DNA from: Maritimibacter sp. REDSEA-S28_B5
Lineage (GTDB): Bacteria > Pseudomonadota > Alphaproteobacteria > Rhodobacterales > Rhodobacteraceae
Direction of reading: 5' to 3'
Assembly: GCA_001626765.1 (NCBI GenBank)
Contig: LUOO01000072.1
Location: forward strand, 1 to 47,490
DNA length: 47,490 nucleotides
The first letter of the stretch is position 1. Each line of letters begins with the position of its first letter. Shown piece after piece: positions 1 through 7,421 of this stretch. The notes under the pieces are model-generated. The model searched no databases. It was given only the letters and a program-made list of their open reading frames with translations, and was not told where the DNA came from. Made by a program: the position numbers and the translations under genes.

Positions 1-378
1 CGACATGAGGATGCCGATGGGGATGCCGATGGCGATACACAGGAAGGTCGCAACCGAGATGATCGCGAGGGTGGACATCGTGTCCTCCCACATTCCAAAA
101 AACCCGATGGCGATGAAGGCCAGGACCGAGCCGATGGTGATCTTCCACGACCGGGAGCCGAGGTAAGCGAGGCCGCCGACGATCAGGAGGATGATCGGCC
201 AAGGGGTGGCCAAAAGCACGTCCTCGAACCACACGAGGAATTGCAGGAGCGGGTTGAAGAAGGCTTCAAGCGCCTCGCCGGTCGCGCGGGTGAACTCGCG
301 GAAGTTGCCGTCGATGAAGCGGCGCATGGCCGACAGATCGGCGCGTCCCAATGACGGGAAATCTGTGAAAAAGGACAT
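1..378 (-). CDS. Glycine betaine/choline ABC transporter permease (ProW/ChoW type), 3' end cut by window
   Basis: The first 126 residues of an inner-membrane permease are visible; the gene runs off the left edge. It starts with MSFFTDFPSLGRADL at an ATG preceded by GGGGGAACAGGG. An N-terminal soluble stretch is followed by hydrophobic helices from about residue 55, the second containing KITIGSVLAFIAIGFFGMWED. This N-terminal layout and the FGMWEDTMSTLAIISVATFL stretch are typical of ProW-like permeases of osmoprotectant uptake systems. It lies 86 bp downstream of a ProX-like binding protein on the same strand, so the two form one operon separated by a hairpin. The ATPase gene is expected further left, outside the window. 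Substrate (betaine, choline or proline betaine) cannot be fixed from this fragment. Confidence 0.85.
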   Translation of the reverse strand, partial: MSFFTDFPSLGRADLSAMRRFIDGNFREFTRATGEALEAFFNPLLQFLVWFEDVLLATPWPIILLIVGGLAYLGSRSWKITIGSVLAFIAIGFFGMWEDTMSTLAIISVATFLCIAIGIPIGILMS

Positions 379-415
379 CCCTGTTCCCCCTGTGGATGTA
401 TCGTTCTCGTGACCA

Positions 416-443
416 AAAGGCCCGCGACGATGCGCGGGCCTTT
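416..443 (-). terminator. Intercistronic terminator/attenuator hairpin between binding protein and permease
   Basis: A perfect 11-bp stem (AAAGGCCCGCG pairing with CGCGGGCCTTT) has a 6-nt loop. On the minus strand it ends in CCTTTTGG. It sits between the stop of the ProX-like gene and the start of the permease gene. That is where partial terminators often keep binding-protein mRNA in excess over permease mRNA. The U-tract is short, so read-through is expected. Confidence 0.7.
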
Positions 444-464
444 CGTTACCGTGTCAGGCGCAGA

Positions 465-1475
465 TCAGAGCGCGTCCTTGACCTTTTGTGCGACATCCTC
501 GGGCACCCACTGGGTCCAGACGTCTTCTTGCGTCAGAAGGAATTCAAAGGCGGCATCTTCGCCGGTCGCCTGGTTTTCGTTCATGAAGACGAGCATCTGG
601 TTCATCACGTCGCCGGGGAACACGCGGGCCTTGAAGTAATCCGCCGCGACGCCGCCCTTGTCCATGAAGTCGTCCGTGACCACGGTTTCGACCTCGGACA
701 CGGTCCAGGCGGTCGGCTGCGGGTCAAGGCAGTCCTGTTCGGCCAGCGCGATGCAGCCGTCCCAGTTCTCGCGGCCGGCGAAGTCGGCCTCGAAGGGCAG
801 CATGACCATCTGGTACTTGCCGATCATGGACGTGGGCGACCAATAGTAGCCGAACCAGGGCTCGCCCCGGTCGGCGGCCTTGGCCATCGAGCCGTCGAGG
901 CCAGCGGCCGAACCCGGATCGACCAGCACCCAGCCTTTTTCTTCCATGTCAAAGGCGCGGAAGAGGTTGGCGTTCACGAGCTGGCAACCCCAGCCCGCCG
1001 GGCAGCCGACGAAGGCGCCCTTGCTCTCGTCTTCCTGGTAGGGGAACAGGTCGGGGCGCTCGAGCAGTTTCTCGACCGTGTCGAGCTCCGGGTGTTCTTC
1101 TGCGAACGCGGGGGTGACCCACCAGCCTTCACCCAGCCCGGTGATGGGGCCGTCGTTCAGAGCAACGAGCGAGCCCTCTTCCTTTGCGGCGTTGAGCGGA
1201 TCGCGAACGGCGTTGATCCAGAGCTCGGGCGCCACGTCCGGTTCGGCCTTTTCCGACATTGAGGCGAAGGTCGTGTTGGTCGCGCCAGGGATGAGCGAGA
1301 CGTCGCAGCCGTAACCCTCTTCCAGAATGATGGCGTCGACATTCGCCATGAGCTCGGCCGAGGCCCAGTCCATTTCGGCGATCGAAACATCGCCGCAATC
1401 CTGCGCGAAGGCACCGGTGGCGAGTGTCGTTGTCAGAGCCAAGACCGAGATGGCGCCGAGCGTTTGAAATTTCAT
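465..1475 (-). CDS. Glycine betaine/choline ABC transporter substrate-binding protein (ProX/OpuAC type)
   Basis: A 336-residue periplasmic solute-binding protein. Start chosen at the ATG giving MKFQTLGAISVLALTTTLATGAF, a clean Sec signal peptide cleaved near AFA|QD; it is preceded by CAGGGAGC, and the upstream in-frame ATG at 1532 would destroy the signal peptide. The mature domain has the OpuAC-type fold pattern. Aromatic-rich segments (GEGWWVTP and WFGYYWSPTSMI) could form the Trp/Tyr cage that holds a quaternary ammonium group. Paired cysteines (CPAGWGC, and later CIALAEQDC) suggest disulphides. It is the first gene of an operon with the permease downstream. Family assignment is firm; the exact ligand is an inference. 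Confidence 0.9.
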   Translation of the reverse strand: MKFQTLGAISVLALTTTLATGAFAQDCGDVSIAEMDWASAELMANVDAIILEEGYGCDVSLIPGATNTTFASMSEKAEPDVAPELWINAVRDPLNAAKEEGSLVALNDGPITGLGEGWWVTPAFAEEHPELDTVEKLLERPDLFPYQEDESKGAFVGCPAGWGCQLVNANLFRAFDMEEKGWVLVDPGSAAGLDGSMAKAADRGEPWFGYYWSPTSMIGKYQMVMLPFEADFAGRENWDGCIALAEQDCLDPQPTAWTVSEVETVVTDDFMDKGGVAADYFKARVFPGDVMNQMLVFMNENQATGEDAAFEFLLTQEDVWTQWVPEDVAQKVKDAL

Positions 1476-1684
1476 GATAAGCTCCCTGTGGTATGCCTTT
1501 TTTGGTATCGTGTCCCGTCCCAAAAACGACATTCATTTGGTGTCATGTCGGAAAGAGACCATAGGCTCCTGGTGTTGTAAACCGTTAGCGTAACCACATG
1601 GTGAGCATTTGGTTCCGCGGTCGCGGCGCTTTTTGCGACAAATGCTTGAAGCCGCGCCCGCAAGCGGCTACATCGCCGCCAAGT

Positions 1685-1760
1685 GCCCCTATAGCTCAGC
1701 TGGTAGAGCAACTGATTTGTAATCAGTGGGTCCGCGGTTCGAGTCCGTGTGGGGGCACCA
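1685..1760 (+). tRNA. tRNA-Thr (anticodon TGT)
   Basis: A full cloverleaf is readable. The acceptor stem GCCCCTA pairs with TGGGGGC (one G-T pair), the D-arm contains AGCTCAGCTGGTAGAGC, and the anticodon stem ACTGA/TCAGT encloses TTTGTAA with TGT at 1718-1720. The T-arm has GGTTCGAGTCC, and CCA is genome-encoded at 1758-1760. It is alone, with no other tRNA nearby. The 3' end of a tRNA is a common integration site, but no integrase or duplicated end is visible here. Confidence 0.97.
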
Positions 1761-2044
1761 GACGTCTTAAAGATGTATGTGTTTTCGGGGCATTGGCCGG
1801 CACATCAGGGCGCCAGTGCTCCGCATGATTTACGCACCTGGGTGCGGCTCCGGAAGAACTTCCACGCTATCGACCTGAAAGGTGGCGTTGAGCCGCCGTC
1901 GCGGGGTCAGCCAAAGCGACTGACCTTCGCAGGGCAACCGCGCCTCCATTCTCCCTCACTGGACCCCGATCGGGGGCGGATCGACGGCCGCGCCCCTGCG
2001 GTGGTTTTCGATGTGGGACCGATGGGCGACGCCGGCGACGCGGC
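1761..2044. other. Intergenic stretch after tRNA-Thr, nothing recognised
   Basis: These 284 bases lie between the tRNA and the stop of the DUF2783 gene. I see no convincing coding region: short plus-strand frames lack ribosome-binding sites and family resemblance. I also see no repeat of the tRNA 3' end. The segment GGGGGCGGATCGACGGCCGC is GC-rich and may fold, but no T-tract follows it. Confidence 0.5.
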
Positions 2045-2242
2045 TCAGTCTTGCGGCAGGTCGGCGGCGGCCAGCGCTTGGGCCAGGACCTCGCGGTCGC
2101 CGATGTGGTTCGCGAGGATCAGGATGAGCCGCGCGTTGAAGGCGTCGCTCTCGGCCTTGGATTTGCCCTCATGGGCCGTGAGCAGGTCCGCATAGACGTC
2201 ATCGGCCTTGTCGAGGTTCGGAGTCAGGATCAGCTTCGACAT
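2045..2242 (-). CDS. DUF2783 small protein, partner of the FAD monooxygenase
   Basis: A 65-residue soluble protein beginning MSKLILTPNLDKADDVYADL and predicted mostly helical. The sequence resembles DUF2783, a short family repeatedly found directly downstream of MhpA-like FAD-dependent hydroxylases. Its start lies only 3 bp after the stop of that hydroxylase gene, so the two are almost certainly co-translated. No catalytic motif is visible. A role as accessory or stabilising subunit of the hydroxylase is inferred from position only. Confidence 0.8.
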   Translation of the reverse strand: MSKLILTPNLDKADDVYADLLTAHEGKSKAESDAFNARLILILANHIGDREVLAQALAAADLPQD

Positions 2243-2245
2243 GCT

Positions 2246-3850
2246 TCAGGCCTCTTCTTTCACGGTCTTGCCCAGGGCGCGCGCATGGGCTGCCCGGATC
2301 GTGTCCGCGTCCGCGCTTTCCCAGCGCGCCGCGACATGCTGGTCGGGCCGGATGAGATAGAGCGCGCGGGGCGCGGACCCAAGGTAGCGTTCGGCCATCT
2401 GCGGTGTCGCGTTGGCAAGGTTCACGGACCGAAGGCCCTCGATCTGGGGGGGCTCCTGCCCGATGGCCAGAAGGGCGAAGTCGCCACCGATCTGCGACAG
2501 AAGGAACCCGTTGCCCAGGGGCGCATCGGGGCAGGGCGCACCGGGACGGCTGCGCGCCGGGCCGCCGGGCAGAGCGTCGGGGGTATTGAGCGGTGAGCCG
2601 TCGTGGACGCAGGGCACCGACAGGCGGCCCGAGTTCACCAGCGGACGGGCGAAGGCATAGTGTTCGGACAGGTCGAGCACGGCGTCACGGAACAGCCGGC
2701 TCATTTCCGACTTGGGCGTGATGAAATCGGTCGAGCGCGAGGAGTTGAGGATGTTCTCGTCCGCCCCCTGCACCCGTTCCACGTCGTAGCTGTCCAGCAG
2801 CGCTTCCGGGGCATCCCCCGTGATGACGGCGGCGAGTTTCCAGCCGAGGTTGTCGGCGTCCTGCACGCCGGAGTTGGCCCCGCGTGCGCCGAAGGGCGAC
2901 ACCTGATGCGCGGAATCGCCCGCGAAGATCACCCGGCCGTGACGGAATTTCTCCATCCTCCGGCATTGGAAGGTGTAGATCGAGACCCATTCGAGCTCGA
3001 ATTTCACGTCCTCGCCCAGCATCGCCTTTAGGCGCGGGATCACGTTCTCAGGCCGCTTCTCGACCTCCTTGTCGATGTCCCAGCCCAATTGCAGGTCGAT
3101 GCGCCAGACACCGTCCGGCTGTTTGTGCAGAAGCGCCGATTGCCCGCGATTGAAGGGCGGGTCGAACCAGAACCAGCGCTCGGTCGGGAATTCTGCGTCC
3201 ATGCGCACATCGGCGATGAGGAAGTTGTCCTCGAAGACGCGCCCGACGAAATCAAGCCCCATGAGGCTACGTGTGGGCGACCCGGCCCCGTCGCAGGCCA
3301 CGACCCAGTCCGCCTCGATCGCGTAGGGTCCATCCGGCGTCTCGACCGTCAGGGACGTATGGTCCGCGTGTTGGGAGAGCGCGCTGACCCGGCTGCCACC
3401 GCGAATCTCGATCGGCGCGCCCTGGGCTTCGACCTCGCGGATGCGGGCGATCAGATCGTGTTCGAAGTAATATTGCTGCAGGTTGATGAAGGCCGGAAAG
3501 GCGTGACCGTCTTCGGGCAGGAGGTTGAAGTCGTAGACCTGGCGGTCGTCGAAGAACACCTTGCCCAGATTCCACACGACGCCCTTGTCCACCATCGGTT
3601 TCGCAGCACCCAGCCGGTCGAGGATTTCAAGCGGGCGTTTGGCGAAGCAGATCGCGCGGGACCCGAAGCTCACCTTGTCGTTGTCGTCGAGGATCAGCGT
3701 CTCGATGCCCTGAAGCGCGAGATCGAGCGCGAGCGTCAGTCCCACGGGACCGGCACCGATGATGACCACCTTGTGGCGGGCAGGCGCCGCGGACTGTTGA
3801 TCCGCCACGCGGGTGTAGGGGTAAAGGGGCGTCTCGAAGATCGCGTTCAT
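2246..3850 (-). CDS. FAD-dependent aromatic-ring monooxygenase (MhpA-like flavoprotein hydroxylase)
   Basis: A 534-residue class A flavoprotein monooxygenase. Residues about 28-45 hold the Rossmann ADP-binding motif VVIIGAGPVGLTLAL. A central DWVVACDGAGSPTRSLMG matches the DG motif, and GRVIFAGDSAHQVSPFGARG matches the GD motif that binds the FAD ribityl chain. The C-terminal thioredoxin-like region is typical of MhpA/PheA-type hydroxylases. Start chosen at the ATG after GGAGGAGTACCC; the upstream in-frame start at 3904 lies inside the operator and lacks a site. It is followed by DUF2783 and shares a palindromic box with the fumarylacetoacetase operon, so it probably feeds a homogentisate- or gentisate-type ring-cleavage route. 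The actual substrate is unknown. Confidence 0.9.
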   Translation of the reverse strand: MNAIFETPLYPYTRVADQQSAAPARHKVVIIGAGPVGLTLALDLALQGIETLILDDNDKVSFGSRAICFAKRPLEILDRLGAAKPMVDKGVVWNLGKVFFDDRQVYDFNLLPEDGHAFPAFINLQQYYFEHDLIARIREVEAQGAPIEIRGGSRVSALSQHADHTSLTVETPDGPYAIEADWVVACDGAGSPTRSLMGLDFVGRVFEDNFLIADVRMDAEFPTERWFWFDPPFNRGQSALLHKQPDGVWRIDLQLGWDIDKEVEKRPENVIPRLKAMLGEDVKFELEWVSIYTFQCRRMEKFRHGRVIFAGDSAHQVSPFGARGANSGVQDADNLGWKLAAVITGDAPEALLDSYDVERVQGADENILNSSRSTDFITPKSEMSRLFRDAVLDLSEHYAFARPLVNSGRLSVPCVHDGSPLNTPDALPGGPARSRPGAPCPDAPLGNGFLLSQIGGDFALLAIGQEPPQIEGLRSVNLANATPQMAERYLGSAPRALYLIRPDQHVAARWESADADTIRAAHARALGKTVKEEA

Positions 3851-3888
3851 GGGTACTCCTCCTGTCGCAACCGCGACCATAGAAGAAG

Positions 3889-3907
3889 TTCGTTTCATTT
3901 GCAACGA
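3889..3907 (-). promoter_or_regulatory. Palindromic operator, copy 1 (TTCGTTTCATTTGCAACGA)
   Basis: The sequence TTCGTTTCATTTGCAACGA is a near-perfect palindrome (TCGTT-NCA-WW-TGN-AACGA). It lies 39 bp upstream of the monooxygenase start. The same 19-mer, differing only at its two central bases, occurs at 7384-7402 before the fumarylacetoacetase gene. Shared spacing to two aromatic-degradation operons makes a repressor-binding site likely. The binding protein is not identified; MarR-type regulators use sites of this shape, and the neighbouring PaaX-family protein is another candidate. Confidence 0.7.
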
Positions 3908-3952
3908 AATCCGGGCCGCGCGTGAACGCGACCCGGGTCAGGTCTGGTCAGA

Positions 3953-4450
3953 TCAGGCTGACTTGGTCATCAGGCCCGCGAATTTCTCGCTCACGATGCC
4001 GAAAAGCGCGCCGATGACCATGGACGCCACGGTGCAGATCAGCGGGTTTGCGAGGTTGAAGGTCGCGATGTCTGCACCGGACAGCAGGCCGTAGCCCGCG
4101 ATCGAGGCGTAGCCGTAGACCGAGGCGGGAATCGCCCCCAGCGCCGGCACCTTGGCACCAAGGACCAGAACGAAGGCGGTGATCGCCACCACCACCGAAG
4201 GCCAAAGCACGCCGGGCAGGGGAACCGCGACCTTCATGATGAGCAGAAGCGCCACGAAGCCCACGATGGCACCCCAGACGTTGGCCACGACGGATTTCCT
4301 CAGCCCATCCGTGCCACCGCCGCAATGGTAAAAGCTCGCCCATGCGATGAAGGCGATCCAGATCTGTATCGTGCCGACAGTCAGGAAAAGGTAAGTAGAC
4401 ACACCACCCAATAGGCCGATGGAGACGGCGAGTGCGAGAACGAGATCCAT
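3953..4450 (-). CDS. DUF1097 family integral membrane protein
   Basis: A 165-residue, very hydrophobic protein with about five predicted membrane helices, starting MDLVLALAVSIGLLGGVSTY after a good AAGGGAGGAAC site. Length and the FYHCGGG segment fit DUF1097, a bacterial inner-membrane family without assigned function (YcdZ is an E. coli member). It is monocistronic: more than 100 bp separate it from the monooxygenase on one side, and 220 bp of non-coding DNA with a large palindrome lie upstream. Its position inside an aromatic-catabolism region hints at a transport-related role, but nothing in the sequence proves it. Confidence 0.85.
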   Translation of the reverse strand: MDLVLALAVSIGLLGGVSTYLFLTVGTIQIWIAFIAWASFYHCGGGTDGLRKSVVANVWGAIVGFVALLLIMKVAVPLPGVLWPSVVVAITAFVLVLGAKVPALGAIPASVYGYASIAGYGLLSGADIATFNLANPLICTVASMVIGALFGIVSEKFAGLMTKSA

Positions 4451-4567
4451 GTTGTTCCTCCCTTGGATCAGTCAAACCTCCGTTCGGGGGAAGCCACTAT
4501 CCCAGTCCTCCGCCGCCCCCACGGATGCGTGAGTATTGAGCGGTGGGGCAAAAAACCTCATAATTCT

Positions 4568-4594
4568 TTGGTCTTACGACCGTCGTAAGACCAA
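4568..4594 (-). promoter_or_regulatory. Perfect 13-bp inverted repeat, probable operator of the DUF1097 gene
   Basis: Arms TTGGTCTTACGAC and GTCGTAAGACCAA are exact reverse complements around one central base. The site lies 118 bp upstream of the DUF1097 start, in the only long non-coding stretch here. The TGGTC-N-GACCA-like ends resemble operators of FadR-subfamily GntR regulators. A terminator is unlikely because no T-tract follows either arm. Confidence 0.65.
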
Positions 4595-4670
4595 TGTCCG
4601 GCTGGTCACGAGACGAAAGTCGCGTGTTGAATGGGCAGGGAGGATGCCGACACAACGGCCCGGAGACAGT

Positions 4671-5192
4671 TCACCCGAAGTAGGGTTTCGCGGTCTCAGC
4701 GCGATCATATGTCAGAAAGAATTCATCGAGTTGCGGGGGCGAAATCCCCGCGTCGGAAAGTTGCACATGCGCTTGTCCGCGATGGTGAATCTGGTGCTGG
4801 ACAAGATGGGGCAGGAGCATGCCCACGGTCTCGGCCATCGGACCCTCGGGCCGGTCTGTGATCACCTCGCGGGCAATGTCGGCGTCGGTCAGGGTCTGAC
4901 AGAACATGGCGAATCGCATGTCCGCCTCGGACTGCAACCGGCCCAGCCCCGCGGGGTCCTCCACGGGCGTTCGGTCGAAGACGGCGCGGCCGAGCCCGCC
5001 GCCTTCCAATGCGTCGAGGTAATAAAGATCGACCTCGTAGATATGGTTGAGCGTCGCCGCGAGTGACGGAAAGAACCCCGGCCGGGTCGCGGCGAAGGCC
5101 GCCTCGTCCAGACCGCCGAGCGCCTCGTAGAGGGTGCGGTTGGCATAGGCGTTGTTCAGCGCGAAACCGAGCCAGGGGTTCTTGAAGCTCAT
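4671..5192 (-). CDS. DinB-fold putative metalloprotein in the fumarylacetoacetase operon
   Basis: A 173-residue protein of the DinB/YfiT-like four-helix bundle superfamily. The usual metal triad is visible: H50 (TLNHIYEVD) and the H133-xxx-H137 pair within HLVQHQIHHRGQAH. The start ATG overlaps the stop of the upstream MBL gene (ATGA), so the two are translationally coupled. Known members of this fold include thiol-dependent isomerases and transferases, such as mycothiol-dependent maleylpyruvate isomerase. The operon carries fumarylacetoacetase but no GST-type isomerase is in the window. I infer this protein may be the cis-trans isomerase of the pathway; that is untested. Confidence 0.85.
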   Translation of the reverse strand: MSFKNPWLGFALNNAYANRTLYEALGGLDEAAFAATRPGFFPSLAATLNHIYEVDLYYLDALEGGGLGRAVFDRTPVEDPAGLGRLQSEADMRFAMFCQTLTDADIAREVITDRPEGPMAETVGMLLPHLVQHQIHHRGQAHVQLSDAGISPPQLDEFFLTYDRAETAKPYFG

Positions 5193-6139
5193 CCTTGCAG
5201 TTGCTCCCACATTTCCAGATCGCGCTGGGCGGTCCAGATGCGCGGCGTGTCGATGCCGCGTGCCTCGTCATAGGCGCGCGCGACGTTGAAGGGCAGGCAA
5301 TGCTCGTAGATCGCGTAGTCCTTGAACTTGGGATCGCATTCGGCGCGGATCGCGTCCCACGCGTCCTTGAGGCTACCGCCCCGTGCTGCGACACGGGCCG
5401 CGGGCGCGTAGGTCGAGGCGACGAAATCGCGGGTGTTTTCGAGCGCCGCGTTCACCATGTCATGCCCGACGAGCGCATCGCCGCGTCCCGGCGCGATGGC
5501 GTCGACGTTGAAGGCCTTGATCCGGTCCAGCGTGGCGGACCAGTCCTTGAGGTGCCCGTCGCCGCAGTAGCAGGCGGAGTGGTATTCCACGATGTCGCCG
5601 GTGAACATGACGTTTTCGTCGGGCACATGGACGACGATGTCGCCCGCCGTGTGGGCGCGACCAAGGTGCATGAGGTCTACGCGGCGGTTGCCGAGATAGA
5701 CGGTCATCCGGTCCTTGAACGTCGTCGTGGGCCACGTCAGGCCGGGGATCGATTCATGTCCTTCGAAGAGGCGCGGGAAACGCTGGAACTCGCTGTCCCA
5801 GTCCTCTTGCCCGCGCTCGACCACCTGGCCGCGCGTGGTTTCGGACATGATGATCTGGTCGGCGCCAAAGGCCGAGGCGCCGAGCACGCGCACGGCATGG
5901 TAGTGGGTCAGCACGACGTGACTGATCGGTTTGTCCGTGACCGAGCGCACGCAGTCGATCACCTTGTTGGCAAGGCGTGGGGTCGCCTGCGCCTCGACGA
6001 TCATCACAGAGTCGTCGCCGATGATGACGCCCGAATTCGGGTCGCCTTCTGCGGTAAAGGCGTAAAGCCCGTCGCCCACCTCGGTGAAGCTGATCTTCTT
6101 TTCGGTCATGTCGCCTTGCGACGCGAATGCCTTGGCCAT
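5189..6139 (-). CDS. MBL-fold hydrolase-like protein with altered HxHxDH motif
   Basis: A 316-residue metallo-beta-lactamase-fold protein. Start ATG at MAKAFASQGD, preceded by AAAGGAG, 4 bp after the fumarylacetoacetase stop. The first metal motif reads H79-Y-H81-A-V-R84: the Asp and last His of HxHxDH are replaced by Val and Arg. Later family signatures remain (HLGRAHTAGDIVV and FTGDIVEY). A CYCGDGH segment follows. This suggests that only one metal site, or a different chemistry, is used. It is the middle gene of fah-MBL-dinB. A thioester or lactone hydrolase step in aromatic breakdown is conceivable; I cannot name the substrate. Confidence 0.85.
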   Translation of the reverse strand: MAKAFASQGDMTEKKISFTEVGDGLYAFTAEGDPNSGVIIGDDSVMIVEAQATPRLANKVIDCVRSVTDKPISHVVLTHYHAVRVLGASAFGADQIIMSETTRGQVVERGQEDWDSEFQRFPRLFEGHESIPGLTWPTTTFKDRMTVYLGNRRVDLMHLGRAHTAGDIVVHVPDENVMFTGDIVEYHSACYCGDGHLKDWSATLDRIKAFNVDAIAPGRGDALVGHDMVNAALENTRDFVASTYAPAARVAARGGSLKDAWDAIRAECDPKFKDYAIYEHCLPFNVARAYDEARGIDTPRIWTAQRDLEMWEQLQG

Positions 6140-6143
6140 GGGG

Positions 6144-7327
6144 TTACTCCTTTGCCCAGTCTGGGATCGTCGGGGCGGCAAGGGTTTTCCCCGTGCAGGC
6201 CCCGAAACCGACCCTGTATCCATCGCCCTGCGCATGTCCGCGCAGGGTCACCGTATCGCCGTCCTCGATGAAGGACCGCGTCTCGCCCGTGTCGAGCGTG
6301 ACCGGCTCCTTGCCGCCCCACGCCAGTTCCAGGAGCGCACCGCGCGCGCCCTTGTCGGGGCCTGAAATCGTGCCCGACCCCAAGAGGTCGCCCACGTTCA
6401 TCGGGCAGCCGCTCGTCGTGTGATGCGCCAGTTGCTGCGCCGCCGAGTAGTACATTTCCCGGTAGTTGGTCCGCGTGATGACCGTTTCCGCCTTGCTCTC
6501 GGGGGCGAGCGTCACTTCGAGGTCGATGTCGTAGAGCATCGGGCCCGGTTCCTTGAGATAAGGTAGCAGCGGACGCTCGCGTTCCGGTGTTGATGTGCGG
6601 AATGGCTCGAGCGCCGCCTTCGTCACGATCCAGGGCGAAATGCTGGTCGCCGTCGCTTTCGCCTGAAACGGACCCAGCGGCTGATATTCCCACGCCTGAA
6701 TGTCGCGCGGGGACCAGTCGTTCAGATCTCGAGCTCGAAGTCCCAACGCGCGCAGGGGCCAAACCGGGGCAGGTCGTCGTTCGGTCCCTTGAGCTGACCG
6801 TTGGGTCGCACCACGTCGGTCCCCGACACGACCACAGATGACGCGCGCCCGTTGTAGCCGATGGGAATTGACAGCCAGTTTGGCGGCAGCGCGTTCTCCG
6901 GTCCCCGGAACATCGTCCCCACGTTCGAGGCGTGGTGCTTGCTCGCGTAGAAATCGGTGTACTCCATGATGTCGAAGGGCAGGTGCATCGTCGCATCCGC
7001 TTGCGCATCGAGGAACTTGGACAGGGCCGTTTCGGCTTCGGACCCTTCGCGCAACATCACCATGAGCCAGGCGCGCAGTTCGTCCCAAGCATCCTGTCCG
7101 GCCTCCATGAAGACCGACCAGGTGCCCCAGCCAAAGAACTGGCCGGTTTCCAGATCGAGCAGCCCCTCTTCCTCGAGCCGGGTCAGGTTCAGGATGCGAT
7201 CCCCGATCGCCACGCCGCAAAAGAGCAGCTCGTCGCCAAGGTCATAGACGCCATAGGGCAGGTTATTGAGCGGAAAATCCGTCTCGGGGGCGTTCGCGCT
7301 CGCCACCCAGCTTTGCATCAGGGGCAT
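6144..7327 (-). pseudogene. fahA: Fumarylacetoacetase, broken by an internal deletion with frame change
   Basis: The last enzyme of tyrosine/homogentisate breakdown, splitting fumarylacetoacetate to fumarate and acetoacetate. The first frame (6722-7327) begins MPLMQSWVASANAPETDF and ends FGPCARWDFELEI followed by a stop. The second frame resumes at NDWSPRDIQAWEYQPLGPF and continues to GYRVGFGACTGKTLAAPTIP. Compared with the human enzyme as I recall it, about 30 residues between ELE and NDW are missing, roughly 88 or 91 bp. Metal ligands survive on both sides (the two Glu of FELE, the Asp of NDW). The junction lies at GAGATCTGAACGAC. Otherwise full-length and well conserved, so a recent deletion or an assembly gap is likelier than long decay. 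Confidence 0.88.
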
Positions 7328-7383
7328 TGGTCCTCCTCTTCGGCGCTCACTTCGCCGTGCTTCGGTCGGAGCCTATCATGATA

Positions 7384-7402
7384 TTCGTTTCAAATGCAAC
7401 GA
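7384..7402 (-). promoter_or_regulatory. Palindromic operator, copy 2 (TTCGTTTCAAATGCAACGA)
   Basis: Matches the box at 3889-3907 in 17 of 19 positions and is 57 bp upstream of the fumarylacetoacetase start. It lies in the 94-bp gap after the paaX stop. A second short palindrome, TATCATGATA (7374-7383), abuts it and may overlap the promoter. The pair of boxes defines a small aromatic regulon. Confidence 0.7.
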
Positions 7403-7421
7403 CATGGGTTTGGGCCCGTAT

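Noticed and set aside
396..1262. A 288-residue plus-strand frame opposite the ProX-like gene
   Set aside because: Antisense shadow; the minus-strand protein has a signal peptide, a ribosome-binding site and a clear family.
1685..2044. tRNA-Thr as integration site of a genomic island
   Set aside because: No integrase gene and no duplicated tRNA 3' end were found in the following sequence.
7374..7383. TATCATGATA palindrome as another copy of the GntR site at 26268-26310
   Set aside because: Only the central 10 bp agree and the flanks differ; it more likely overlaps the fah promoter.
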